A model generated the notes under the pieces. That model was not told where the DNA came from. It did not search any database and saw nothing but the letters and a program-made list of their open reading frames with translations. Below are positions 47,246-58,974 of a stretch of DNA of 64,000 bases, one piece after another (the stretch's first letter is position 1; each line of letters opens with the position of its first letter). The position numbers and the translations under genes are program-made. The stretch comes from Ancylostoma caninum (taxonomy: Eukaryota; Nematoda; Chromadorea; Rhabditida; Ancylostomatidae), in NCBI GenBank assembly GCA_037903475.1, contig JBAJFG010000004.1:248001-312000 (forward strand). Reading direction: 5' to 3'.

Positions 47246-50062
47246 ATGTCTCCCACTGCGCAATGCTGCTTTTGTGGAAAATATGTGAAGACAGCCGATA
47301 TGCGTTGGGCCCCTCAGTCAGGATTGCGACTTGCCGTATTGCTCAGCCCTTTCCTAGTCTTTGTTCCGACTCTGGTGGACGTTGTAAGGAAAACCTTCCA
47401 GACCAGCATACAGTCTAGGAAACGAATTTGCATTCAACACTTCGTGGAAGCAGTAAGAAATTCTACTAATTCTTCTTTATATACCGAGTACCCAGTAAAC
47501 ATTAGGCCCAACATCTGATCTCGGAAATGGCAGCAGCAGGCAAAGCGTTGTCCAGATTCAGTGATCCATGTCAAAATGGAAACACAGCTTATGTCAATGA
47601 AGGAGATCTGCCCTCACACATCGTTTCACGTATGAATGAGGAGTGGAGCGCTATTGATGTGTGATATCAGCCAAGATTTTTTTCATGTAGCCACTATGGT
47701 TGCTCTAGTATGTATCATTCTCAGGAGGCAGTGAGGATCGATGGAAGAGCTGTCACCAACTTCCTCAATGAATGCTTGCATAAGTATTCATCTGACCTGG
47801 GATGGTCTATCGTGTCTGTTGGAGCAGGTTTGGCTAGTGTACGCTCGGAAGTGAAGCCTGAAGAACAGCTTTTGCCTATGAAAGAGGTTACTGGACTAAA
47901 AATTTCACTTCTATTCGTTGTTCTTAGTTTGGCCTTCATGAGTAGAGTAGGGATTTCAGATGAAGAAAGAACCGGTACAAGCAACTGGCGAATGTGCAGA
48001 TGTAAGGCAGCGTGACATGAATAATAATGAGGCTGATAGCGAATCCGACCTTGAATGGATCGGTTCAGGGTGTCCTAGAAGTCGGCAATCACCAGATACT
48101 ATAATGGTTTGCCAGTGTTTGATAACCTCTATTTTGACAGTTTCATAAGTGATGGTTTAGGATGAGTCCCTCTTTTCTCCACGAACCATCACTCCAGAAG
48201 TGCCGCCCTATGTTAGGAAGGTAGGAGAAACCAAGGAAGAGCATCTCCGGCAGTACTTTTTGGTGGAAGGAGAGCAGCTTCTGCGTTTGTTCCGTTTTTG
48301 TCCCGAATGCGGGCATAAGTTGTCGAAGGTGGAGCTGACACCTGTTGGGACCGCACCTGTAGTCCGCTTCCTCTGTCCATCGTGCTCATTACGAGCACCG
48401 TACGTGAACAGATGGGAGGGACAGAAGCGAGCCGTTCATCACAGCCGTGAAAGGATGTTTAAAGGCAACCTGGAAGCTTGTGTGTCGCTGATTACCACGG
48501 GTGTTCGCTTTGTTGTGAGTAGTCCTCGAATTACGTATCATTGCCATCGACTCCTTCTCAACACATTTTCAGGAGCTGAACCGATTCGCGGAACAGATGC
48601 GCATGTCGCTCTTCAGCAGCACATTCTTCTGGAAGATATTTTCTATAGCTAAACCAGCTATAGAAACTGTTTACTGCCGACATGAGGACCATATAATGGA
48701 AGTCGTGCGCAGCCACTACGAGGTTTTCTTGCCATCCTGGTCATATTGCCATGCAATATGATTAATTTCGCTTCAGGGTGAAAGCGGACTTCAGTTGGCC
48801 GCGGATGGGGCTTACGACAGCAGAGGGTACTCGGCATTGATAGGGAAAGTGGTCCTCAGTGACACGCTGACCAAGCTCATCCTCCGCACCGAAGTGTTGC
48901 ATCGCTCTGAGACTGGTGAAAACGACATACTTCAGAAATACAGAGTTTCTTTCAGAGAGGCTATGTTGTAGATGGGATAAGTCAACGGATGGAAATCGAA
49001 GGCCTACGTCGCCTTCTGCGCTGGATTTCTGCCGAAGGGTTGACAGTAGCCTCGCTCACTACAGATCGCAGCAGATCTGTTGGGAAGCTTCTTAGGGAGA
49101 TGGAGGAGGAAACGGGGGTCATTCAACACTACTACGACGGATGGCACCTCGTGAAGTGGCTTGGAAACGAGCTTCTGAAGGTCATCTTGGATAGGTTCCG
49201 GCATTATGAAGGCTAAATATCTAATTTTAGGTGTCGAAAAAACGTGGTTGCGCTCCGGTTTCATGGTGGATAGAAAATACCAAAACCCACTGCTGGAACG
49301 CCATCGCCGTGGGAGCTCGTTCTCAGCTGGACATACCTCCTATATTCAACACATGCCTAATGCATGTTCGCGATGTTCATGAATGGCAAGAGGTGTCGAG
49401 ATTGTGGACATAATAGGTCATTTACTCGAGTTGAGTTTGTCAATTGATGAATTTAGGAGGACATCACGGGCCCGTATAACTGCTGTTCTCATGGCGAACT
49501 AGTGGGACCTCGGCCGGAAACGCTACCTCTGGACAGCGATGCGTATCAGGCATTTCGCAACATCGTTTTAACTAAGTCATTCCAGAGAGATTTAGCTAAG
49601 GCGAGCCCATATGGAGGTACATCTATATGCGAAACTAAACACGCTCTGGATCGGTTGTACTGCCGCAAAGAAATATTCTAGTGAGTGTTAATAGCTTCGA
49701 TGAGGTTTCATAGAAGCTTCATTGCTTTCATGTTTAGTCCAGTGTCCACCTACCACCTCTACGCGAAGCTAGCGACCATGCACATCAACACCTTACGATT
49801 AGCTGAGATGGCAGGTGAAAGGAACGTTTTGAGAGTGATGCAGATCCAGAGGAAGTACAACAGGAGGAAGTCTACCATCGTATTCAAGTCGCCCGTTCCA
49901 CATAAGTGGAGAGACGATGTTTTGGCTGAGGTATTAAGTGCTCGAATTAGGATGCTGGACGTGCATGAGGATTGCCTGGACACCGACCAACTGCCGGATG
50001 AAATCGGTGAAATGATGATGGCGGAGGAGGCATCAGAGTCCGGTTATAGTGTTGAGCTATAG
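47246..50062 (+). CDS. THAP-like finger plus DDE (DxxH) transposase, Kolobok-like, intact frame
   Basis: Inferred exons: 47246-47452, 47506-47658, 47725-47886, 47960-48106, 48161-48514, 48573-48722, 48777-48915, 48960-49180, 49231-49392, 49457-49680, 49738-50062. They join to 747 codons without a stop. Residues 7-65 form a C2CH finger (CCFC...CIQH), THAP-like or LIN-15B-like. A zinc ribbon uses C270, C273, C295 and C298. The catalytic core shows D401 (LAADGAYDSRGYS), D473 (TTDRSRSVG), the DGWH motif 497-500 (the C/DxxH signature shared by Kolobok, hAT, P and Mutator transposases) and E624 (TSICETKHALDRLY) as the likely third acid. The core layout matches THAP-linked transposase-like proteins of fish and cnidarians that I associate with Kolobok. 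It could be mobile or domesticated. Confidence 0.8.
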
Positions 50063-50289
50063 CATTGTAGTTTAGGATGTTATTGTTTCTTTTCTAACAT
50101 CTAACCATACGTGTTGCTAACAACTACATTAACACTGAAGACACGTACTAATAAACATATTATTAACATATTAGTAACATATTAACATATTATTAGAAAT
50201 CTACTTCTCTCCACTCCTCACCGTCTTCGTACTCGCATTCACGCGACGCCTGAATACATGCGGTCACATGCGGATAATTACGGGCTTCT

Positions 50290-51090
50290 TTAGAGTAATT
50301 TGTTCACCTGGAACCCCACGTAGTCACCACTCTGTGAGGGGTAAGCCTCCATAATTTTCTTGCGAACGCAAGCTGGAATTTCGAAACGTTTCGATAAGCC
50401 TAACCGTCCGTATGCCCATATAACAAACGACCTGTAGGCGTAGTACCGGAACGTTCTTAAAAAAGATAATCTACTAATGCCTTTTTAGCTTTTACACCAA
50501 ACAACTTGCCTATTTTCATCTTTTAAGGTCTTCCGTTTGCTACTATACTCATATTTCTTGTTTTCCACCCATATAGACAGAACCTGAAGCTTGTATCGAA
50601 AACCAAAGAAAAAACCCGATCTTTACCCGAAAGTCTCACCTCGCGATCCAGTACTACCTTTCCAAAAGACGGGTGATCGGTGATGCACTTAGCTGGACAT
50701 TCTTTTAGTTTCACTGCTAAACTGTCCATTACATCTGCTCCCAACTGAGTGCCATCACCTCGGAGTCCGTCGGCGAAGCCTTCCCGACAACAGACATTCT
50801 CCCTCACTGTGGGTAGGTTCCCGCACGCCCCGCAAACACACCAATTGGTGTTTTCAAGTCTGCCATGGTCCAGTGTCTTTCCGAGAAGACGGCAGTAACT
50901 AAACCTATCATAAAAATATTTTGAAGACAATTAAAACTATCATATCGAACCTGAGGTCCCGATCAGGGTTCCTCTCCACTTGGCTGATGTTCATTCTTCT
51001 CATCGAAGATAACACAGCATCGCTATCGGGATTGCCAATAGGCACAGGACATGGCACTCTCGCTCTGCTCATTTCTATTAAAAATGGCAT
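50290..51090 (-). CDS. P2X7-ballast-like cysteine-rich protein, convergent with the transposase
   Basis: Three inferred minus-strand exons: 51090-50951, 50904-50627 and 50480-50290, giving about 202 residues. Residues 65-88 read NTNWCVCGACGNLPTVREN then VCCRE, and 116-125 CPAKCITDHP; these are the cysteine/histidine zinc-binding signature of the P2X7 receptor cytoplasmic ballast domain. Exon 3 supplies the family C-terminus (FRYYAYRSFVIWAYGRLG, IPACVRKKIMEAYPSQSG). No channel part is present. Stand-alone ballast-domain proteins occur in invertebrate genomes, often as multicopy genes near transposons. The second intron's acceptor (AAAAAG) is weak, so its boundary is uncertain. Only 227 bp separate its stop from that of the transposase. 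Confidence 0.72.
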
Positions 51091-51769
51091 AATTTAATGC
51101 AAGCAATGGATGTTTTAAGCTTCTCGCCGACTCCGAAGCGGGGGTGGCGGGCGACGCGAGCGGAGATAACAGATGCCCCGCACACTTCGGAATCTGTTAG
51201 AAGCCTTTGATAACACTAATATTTGCAACGATGTGTCACGATGTCGTGGTAAGATAAGAAAGAGGTTATGAAAAAAAGAACACTCATGATAACGATTAGA
51301 TTATGATTAGATTTCTGTGAAGTGTGCGGAGATCAGAGTACGTCAGTATTTACTAAACAATAGTATGAAAGTATGAGGTTTTTTCAAAGACATAATCCAT
51401 TTTATAGACATAATTCTGCTTGAATTCAAAAAACTGGGGCAAAAGTGTGAAAAAAGAAGAAGTCTACTCTTTATGTTTATGCCGAGGGGTTAGCATGTGA
51501 ATATGAATAAGAGTGCGCTGAAATAAATGCTCCGTTTGTTGAAAATTGCCTCGAGAAGCATGCAAATATGGCTGAGATTGCGCCGGCTATGTTTATCAGC
51601 TGATACGGCATCGATCAGGATTTTCCGATAACGGTGATCCGTGCCGCACCTCGGCGGCCACACCCATCTACGGCAATAGATCTCGTCCGAATGGCCTCGT
51701 CTAGGCAATATACAACTTGGTAATTCTCGGAAACTTGACCCTTTCAGATGGTTTCTTCTCTAGTAAGGG
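51091..51769. other. No recognisable feature
   Basis: Upstream side of the ballast-like gene, which may hold its promoter. No terminal inverted repeat matching the left side near 47.1 kb was found. Confidence 0.35.
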
Positions 51770-52474
51770 CACAACTATACCCTCAAGAGTCGAATTTCAT
51801 GAAAAAGTCGATGACGTTTTTTATCGTGAGTGCTGTCTTTAAGGCCACGAATCATAGCTGTTACTGTCGATTTCCCCTTTTGAAAACCGTGTTGACTCAG
51901 TGAGATGACAGAATTTTCTTCAAGGTGGGCAACAATTCGCTTTTCTAGAATTTTTTCGAACAGACGAGAAAAAAATTGATGTAATGCTAACTGGTCTGTA
52001 ATTCGAAGGTACCGTCGAAAGGGATTTCTTCAGAATTGGTGTAACATAGGAAGGTTTCCACATAGTAGGTACTTCTGACCTCATAAAACTTAAATTGAAT
52101 ATGTATTCTAAGGGCAAGGCAATAATGTCCGAAATCTTTTTGATGAAATCTAGACGCACGCCATCAGGAGTAATGGATCGAGACGCAGGCCATTGTAAAA
52201 GTAGAGTGAGTATTTCTTCCCTATAGAACCAAACAGAATCTTCCATAACAGGTGAAGTAAGATCCGACGAGAGATATGGTGGGTGGCGGTCAAGACGTAC
52301 GCCGCGACGCGACAGCGCCACAAGCACACGCTTTTTAAGTTCAGGTTGTTTCTTCGAATTCGACGCACTAAATGACATCGGTGGCCACCTTCTCACAGTT
52401 TGCGGGTTCCGAAAACACTCATCTGTCCCAATAAAGCTTAGAAACGTTGTCCATATCCACGCAGAACTGCTCAT
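51770..52474 (-). pseudogene. CR1-like LINE reverse transcriptase, N-terminal fragment
   Basis: From 52474 downward the frame reads a pre-RT linker, then SITPDGVRLDFIKKI, ALPLEYIFNLSF, WKPSYVTPILKK and SNYRPVSITSIF, the fingers of a CR1/jockey-type reverse transcriptase. Around 51965 the frame shifts to LFEKILEKRIVAHLEENS, then SQHGFQKGKSTVTAMIRGL. A second shift near 51810 is needed to read a palm A-box remnant (DFFMKFDS). A stop follows and the rest is missing. It is an inactive copy, distinct from the one at 42.1-43.2 kb. Confidence 0.85.
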
Positions 52475-53640
52475 ACCCTAGAAGGCTGTAGCCGCGACGC
52501 GCACATGAATTGTCCAATCACAGACCAGCAGCGTACCTCTTGTCACGCAGCCAGATATGGTTCTCTTCCCAACAATAAAAGAGATTCTTCAAAGAAGTTA
52601 CAATACCAGGAGTATTTTTAGACGACGATAATCACAACTGTATACAACTCCTGCCAAATTGTCAAAAAACCTCTATTTGAAGTCCTTGGTGTATGAGGTG
52701 CCCACTGCGACAGCTATCACAAAGAATTGCACTCCCAGCACCTTCTGTTACAGCTGAAGATATCATGACTGCCAAGGTATGATGTAACTTCGTAACTCCT
52801 TGTGCTAGTTGTCGCAATGAGCAGCGAAATCTCCGTAAAAAGGGTTCAAAACGTGGTCTCGATGCGCTCTTGTGCGGGAATGCGTATACCATTGTGATCG
52901 GCGTGGCCTGTAGACTGTTCCGGTGGAGAAATGTCAAAATCCGTTCCAAGATTCGACACAGCTCTAAATATATCAAAATGTATCGAAGTAAAACGATTAG
53001 GCAGCAGTAGCTTGGCAACAGATTCTAATTTTCAGGATGGTAACATAATGCAGGTAGCAAGCCTCAGACAACAGCGCGATAAAAGCCCTATCAAATCCAT
53101 GAAGGGTCAAAACACTGCTCATGAAGTGGTAGAGAATACAAATTGGCAACTAATTGACGTTGTCAGGAAGAAGTTTTGCACAGCAAACAGCCAGATCCAT
53201 GAGGAAGACATATTTGGGTATGCTCACAAGATTGCTCTATGTGAATTTCATTATGGTTCACGACAGTAAAGTTGGTAATATAACTCGATCGACTACTGGT
53301 TTCAATCTTGGTTGTGTTTCATTACCTTTGTGGGACCGCTTTTCAGATGCATCAATGCAGAAACGCGAGGTTACGGATGTCACGGACTCAGATGTTGCTC
53401 CGCTCGCTTGAAACATTTCATAGCATGCTTCGGGACATTCAGGAGATGGCGCTCCTGTGAAATCGCCTCCGTTTCCATCCCAGCGGCAGTGTTAAGTTAT
53501 GCCTGTGTAGTGTCTGCCACAATTAAATCTGATGCTAGAAATACAATGACAGCACATGCAATGAGCGTCCGTGGCGGCGCGTTTTTCGCACACTCTGGAA
53601 GCACACGACGCGGCCGCGTTGTTCGCGCGTCAGGGTTTCC
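52475..53640. other. No recognisable feature
   Basis: Short frames on both strands, none with a known domain. Confidence 0.35.
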
Positions 53641-53644
53641 TTAA

Positions 53645-54107
53645 AGGCAGCAGGAGCTGAAATTCTCGACTCTGAGCTGAGCTGCGGGTGGTGAAGTACA
53701 GACTCAGCACATCATAAATGTGAAACGAACATAGACACTGATGGCTTACCTGCAGAGAAAGTGGAACATTCGTCGCGAACACGCCTGGCCGTGTTCGTGC
53801 GCGGACGAGTTTTCCCCGGCGCGAAAGCCATTGCGGCGCGTGGTTTTGGCCGAGTCCCGCCATGAAACCCCGTGAATTGAATGCATTTCGTTTTCCCTTT
53901 GCGCCAAACCACGCACCGCAATGGCCTTTACGCCGGGGAAAACTCGTCCGCGCGAGAACGCGGCCAGGCGTGTTCGCGACGAACGTTCCATTTCCTCTGC
54001 AGGTAAGCCATCATTGTCCGTGTTCGTTTCACATTTATGATGTGCTGAGTCTGTACTCCATCACCCACAGCTCAGCTCGGAGTCGAGGATTTCAGCTCCT
54101 GCTGCCT
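53645..54107. mobile_element. Foldback MITE with TTAA flanks
   Basis: Two arms of about 220-230 bp, nearly 90 percent alike by eye, are inverted around a short centre (about 53870-53893). The ends read AGGCAGCAGGAGCTGAAAT and its complement. Both sides are bordered by TTAA (53641-53644 and 54108-54111), the duplication produced by piggyBac and Kolobok transposases. No coding frame of its own is recognised; the long frames are arm shadows. Confidence 0.85.
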
Positions 54108-54111
54108 TTAA

Positions 54112-55697
54112 TAGCTATCCATCATAAAACCAAACTATTTGCACTGAGACCCATCCCATTTGGCAGAGCTAGGAGAACATAATTCCTCCTCGAAACGTGC
54201 TTGAAACATGTGGCATTGGGAAAGAATCACTGCAAAAAATGATTGGGTGGTGGTTTTCGGTGCCGTTTTGCCGGCAACGAAGCTAAGGAAACAGCGTTTC
54301 ACAAATACTATACGAAACCGAGCAGAAATATGTAACATCCATTACAGGAAAAATGGCACTCTCTCAAACATGGCCTGTTAACGAAGTGAGCCCTTCTTAA
54401 CGACAACACTAAACCTTGACTAAACTTGGTCAACAGCTTACAAATGTAGTCGCAGTACCTTGGCTGAGTTCTTAGATCACTGTCCTATTTCCTAGGAGAA
54501 AAGTTGGCGCACTCTCTTCACCTTCTGGATAACTCAAACAAGAAGCCTCTCTCAAAGATGCGATTAATCTTGGAAGTCAAGATATTATGCGGAGCCGTAT
54601 TTTTTTCTTTCAAGATGTTCGAAGAAATAATCCAGAAAACTCCCAGCATATGACCACCCTCTTGGTGAACATTGAGTAAAAATGTACCTAACCTTGATGA
54701 TTTTTATTCTTTTTCGTAGCAGGTACGTAGGAGCAAATACGTTGAACTGAACTGAGAAATCTCAACACACCAAGGTTTCCTTTTGTTGATCACTTTCGAT
54801 TAACACTGTGCATATGCTGTGCCATTACTTGTTTATTTAGATATTTGTTTGTTTGATACACCTGATTGGCCATAATTGCTGTTGACATCACCAGTGATTA
54901 ACTAAACCTGGAAAAAATTAATGTGAAAAAGTGCACCTTGGCTCCACTGTGCACAAGCAGCTGTTCACCAAAGTCGTAACAATTGGTCCAATAACACTGC
55001 ACGAACCACCATCAGTCGAATAAGGAAGAATATTTTTACAGTGGCAGGATATAGAGCGCTCGAAGAAAAGGTTATCAATATTTACTTGTACCAGGCACCC
55101 TCGTACCATCTGGAAATTCGCTTTCAGAGCGTGTTGGAGCTTCAGAACGCAGGTATACTGGCTGAAGTACCCTGCGGAATCAACACACTGAGCAACCAGC
55201 TAACGTTGTAATAGGACAGGTCAAATGTGAGAGTGATAGAGTATAATGATGAGCGCATTGCTCAGAAAGAAGAAATTGGCGGGTGATAAGTTTGGAGTAT
55301 AGTCAGCCCAGAAACGCAAGAAGAAATAATAATGGACCCCATGTAAAACGGCCCATGAATGTTAGAAAATATTATGAGAATTCCCTTCATTTTACATCCA
55401 TGAAGCCTTTGCAGATCCTCAGGTTTTGTTCTTCAGGCTCATTTCTCCCGATATTGATTAAGAGATCCTAAAAAAACTGTGAACGAAATCGTGAATGTTC
55501 GATACTCTGGTGGTCTCCACTATAAATGGCTCTTCATTTCCCGTTGTGGAAATTGTAATTCGTATCTTTAATAATACCTTATTATTATCATTCTTGCTAG
55601 ACAAGCTCACAATACGTAGTTATCTGTATCAGCGAGCTGTAATAGCTTCCATGAGGACAGAAGCAGTTCTATCACAGCCTAAATTTTTCAGCAGTTC
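54112..55697. other. No recognisable feature
   Basis: About 1.6 kb with no supported gene or repeat. Confidence 0.35.
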
Positions 55698-56470
55698 TCA
55701 GAACAAATTCGCGAGAACCACACAGGCCCCGGCATAGACCTTCCCGAAGGCAAGCTGAGCTTCGTAAATGGATCGAAAAGCAAAGGCTCCGGTACATGAA
55801 TGTCGCTTTAGGTTGCTATAACTCTCGTCGTCACGGATGCTGAGCAACAATACCCCGATGGCAGCATCAAAGACCAGAACTATGTATGTATGGTCTGGTT
55901 CACCCACTGGTACTGCCTACAAAAAGCGAATTTGAATTCTAATCGAGCGAAGTATCACATGCGTGCCTTCAAGGAAATGTTAATGTTTACATCTACTTTT
56001 GTCTTCTAACAATGTGCGACAGCGTGAAAGCTCCAGTAACGAATAGAGCTTCGATAATGAAACAAGAGGCCATAAGGAAAAAGACGATGTAAGTGGATCC
56101 ACTGATGCCAGCGGAAAGTGGCCCACCGACAATCCAAGCCACAGAAGAATAACGACTCCTGACAGCAAATATGTAAGTCCACCAACTTCACCAAGACCCA
56201 CACGACGATCCAGTTGTGGTGCTACTCGGGAGACGTAGGTGGACTGCCACCTACATATCATAAAGCAAGAGAAAGAGGCGTCTAGTAGACAGAACACGTA
56301 AGAGAATAGAGAAGCTAAAACAAGAATTTACTACAAAATTATGTAATGAACGGATGAGTAGAGCATGGTGACAAACAGTACCACGTAATTACACGCCGTG
56401 TCAATGTAGAAATCAAATGCATTGAAACCGAAAGTGAAATTGGATATCACAAGAAATTTGAACACTTGAA
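55698..56470 (-). CDS. Possible exons of an unidentified membrane protein
   Basis: Three minus-strand blocks look protein-like. Near 56345-56465: FTFGFNAFDFYIDTACNYVV, then LFVTMLYSSVHYI. Behind an acceptor-like TAG, from 56250: STYVSRVAPQLDRRVGLGEV, then a hydrophobic segment GGLTYLLSGVVILLWL. From about 56130 in another frame: SGSTYIVFFLMASCFIIEAL. A final block begins at 55916 after TTTTTGTAG and ends in a stop at 55698. The middle block changes frame, so this is either a decayed gene or I have the exon limits wrong. I recognise no family; the hydrophobic stretches suggest several membrane passes. Confidence 0.3.
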
Positions 56471-57640
56471 AGCAACCAGCTTCTACATGCTCTTATTTCT
56501 CACAAAAAGTAATTCGGTCCAAATGGAGCCGTCAGGCCGATTAGTCCATCGGCCTGCTCTGGTTGCCTCTATGCTATTCTCAGTGAAGGATACCCTATGT
56601 AAGGGGAGTGGTCGCGATAAAAAAAAACGTTCTTCAACATGGTACCGCATGTTATTATACGTATATTGAAGACATTTAAAAGATCAAATACTCGGATAGA
56701 GGAAAAAAGTAAGAGATGAATTCTCCACGCTATTCGAGTCGACAGCACTTATTATCATGGAATTAATAAGTGCCCCACACTGCTCCACCTCATTTTTCTG
56801 CGTATTAGCCAAATTCGTCTGGCGAAATTTCCATTTTCATCCATCTGCCCATTAACCTTGGTCGAAGAAGGCTTCCCTTTAGAACTGATGTTGGATAGAC
56901 TTTTTTGTTTGGATTAGCTCTCGTTCGTAAGATACACATCACATAATGTGATGAATCCAGATAGTGTTGCATGTCACCGTAGCCGCAGAAAATTAGAACA
57001 CTTTACAGAATTGATGCAGATTTCCTCGATACTGCATGGGCTTTAAGCCTGGCTATGTTCTGGTAGAGTTTCAACGAGTTTTTACTTTCTAACAAAAAAG
57101 TGTAGCACGCAAACCTTCAGATGTAAGTGAAGCGATATACTTTTTCCTTCTTTAACTTCACTAATGTGTGCTATTTATTGGGTTATTTCAAAATTTTATT
57201 TTTTTTTCTCGATTCGGAATTTCTTTGTCTTAAATTGGAACTCTATGGCATCACAACGGGGTAAAATGTTCTACTACTTCCAAACTATGAAAAATGCCAG
57301 ACCAGGTATTGCTCGAAAATGATGTAAATTTCGGTGCAAGACTTTCGGAAAACCTTACAGATATGTATAGAATAAAACTATAGCGTAATGATACTCAAAT
57401 TTCGAAGAAAAAAAAAACATTAAACATGACACACATATGAAGCAATCAAAGCAACTTGGAAAATTAGGATGCAGATATTGAAAGAGTAAAAAAAACGAGG
57501 AAGTAACGAACGAAGAACGAAAAAAATAGGAGCATATAGCTCGTTACATTCTTCTTCTCAGCACATCATGTACTCGTATAAGGTTTTTCCAGTGAGAAAT
57601 AGTTCTATCAGCAAAGAAGTACATAAGTACTTTTACTCTT
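56471..57640. other. No recognisable feature
   Basis: AT-rich spacer without supported genes. Confidence 0.35.
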
Positions 57641-57811
57641 ACAAGGGAAGTGCACGAACTTAAGGTTCGCCTTCGGAACGAGACATATATGGTTGCAAAG
57701 CCTATCTCAAATGATGTAACAGATTATATTTGAAACTTGCTAAATGGTTAATACAAGCTCAAAATTCATTTCCTGCCATATTGACATATACCTCCCTCAA
57801 TCATGGTTTGG

Positions 57812-57880
57812 CATCTGGATAGCCGAGTGGATAGTGATGCTGACACTGAGGATGGAGGTGGAGGGTTTGTATCCTTCCCA
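57812..57880 (+). other. tRNA-like segment with A and B boxes
   Basis: TAGCCGAGTGG (57820-57830) fits the internal RNA polymerase III A-box consensus exactly. GGTTTGTATCC (57864-57874) is a B box with two deviations. No complete cloverleaf could be drawn, so this is a tRNA-derived relic and not a tRNA gene. Confidence 0.5.
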
Positions 57881-58443
57881 ATTTGGTTTTGCAAACTTCA
57901 ATTGCTGACCTTTGACAGGAGCTGTGAGTGAGGAGCTGTTCAGGAGATTGCTGATTATTGATGCTACACTATGAAAACTACAGGAAGAACGGCGAACCAC
58001 GAGTTCCAGTGCTCACACAGTTCATATCCCAGTCGGCGTTCATTTTCTTGTCGTTGCTTACTTCAAGATCCTCCTCAACTTCTATCGCCAGGTCACAGTA
58101 AGCGGCATCACGTAGAACCCTCTCAAAAACTTCCAAAATTTTGTGCTCTTTACGAGTTGCTTTTGGGGCTATCACCCTGACCAAATTTAGCCAGCAAAAG
58201 CGCAACCACGCGTGAGCAGTCGAATATCTAAGGCGGTTATAAAATGAGAAAGAGACCGAATAGGTTATATGGCACATCAGAATACTTGGTCTTTGCAGCG
58301 ACATTGCATTAATGCCCAGTATAGAGCAATTTTTCCTTATTTTCAAAGCAGCACTCGTAGCCATTGCTCACTTATCTCCTGAACAGTTCCGCACTCTGTC
58401 AAAGATTAGCTATTAAAGTTTGCAAAGCCTTAGTGGGGGACAA

Positions 58444-58508
58444 GATGCAAACCCTCAACCTCCATCCTATGTATCAGCATCACTATCCACTCGGCTATCC
58501 AGCTGCCG
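58444..58508 (-). other. tRNA-like segment, inverted partner
   Basis: In reverse complement it reads TAGCCGAGTGG (58497-58487) and, downstream, GGGTTTGCATC (58454-58444). It is the mirror of the copy in the left arm of the same element. Confidence 0.5.
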
Positions 58509-58974
58509 AGACATGATTCAGGGAAGTATACGTCAATATGGCGGGAAATGGAATTTTGAGCTTGTATTAACCATTTAGCAAATTTCAAATATAACCTGTT
58601 ACATCATTTGAAATAAGCTTTCCAATCATGTATGCCTCGTTCCGAAAGTGCAGCTTAAGTTCGTGCACGTTAGTACCACGATATTTCACTCTGTAGCCTC
58701 ACTATGATATTATGTTATTCCGCTTCTACTCGAATCACGAATTTGGTCTAAAATATTGAAATAAAGATGCTTATTGTGTAATTTTTTGGTAATTATTTAT
58801 TGTGTTTTCTTAGGCGGAATCTTCCGATTGAGATAAAAATATTCTTTTAGGATAACAGAATATTAATATTTATTTCAGGAATAATGACAAATGATCTCTA
58901 ATTTCTTTCTCCACTTCAAATGCTTTTGACACAAACTTGTAAGACTGTAGAAAACTGCAAAGAAATAATTCTCG

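Larger units (their letters stand above)
57641..58670. mobile_element. Inverted-repeat element, ACAAGGGAAGTGCACGAACT family, copy 2
   Basis: The left arm (57641-57890) and right arm (about 58435-58670) are inverted repeats sharing the end sequence of the 7944-8584 element, the GGTTAATACAAGCTCAAAAT block and a tRNA-like segment. The right tip is cut short after GTTCGTGCAC. The loop has no recognised gene. Confidence 0.75.

Noticed and set aside
42130..52474. One CR1 element split by an 8.6-kb segment carrying GRASP and the transposase
   Set aside because: Order and strand fit, but the 51.8-kb fragment also contains a palm A-box remnant that the 42-43-kb fragment has too, so they are two separate copies.
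53630..54182. Several overlapping frames of 70-106 codons
   Set aside because: They mirror each other across the two arms of the foldback element and carry no domain.
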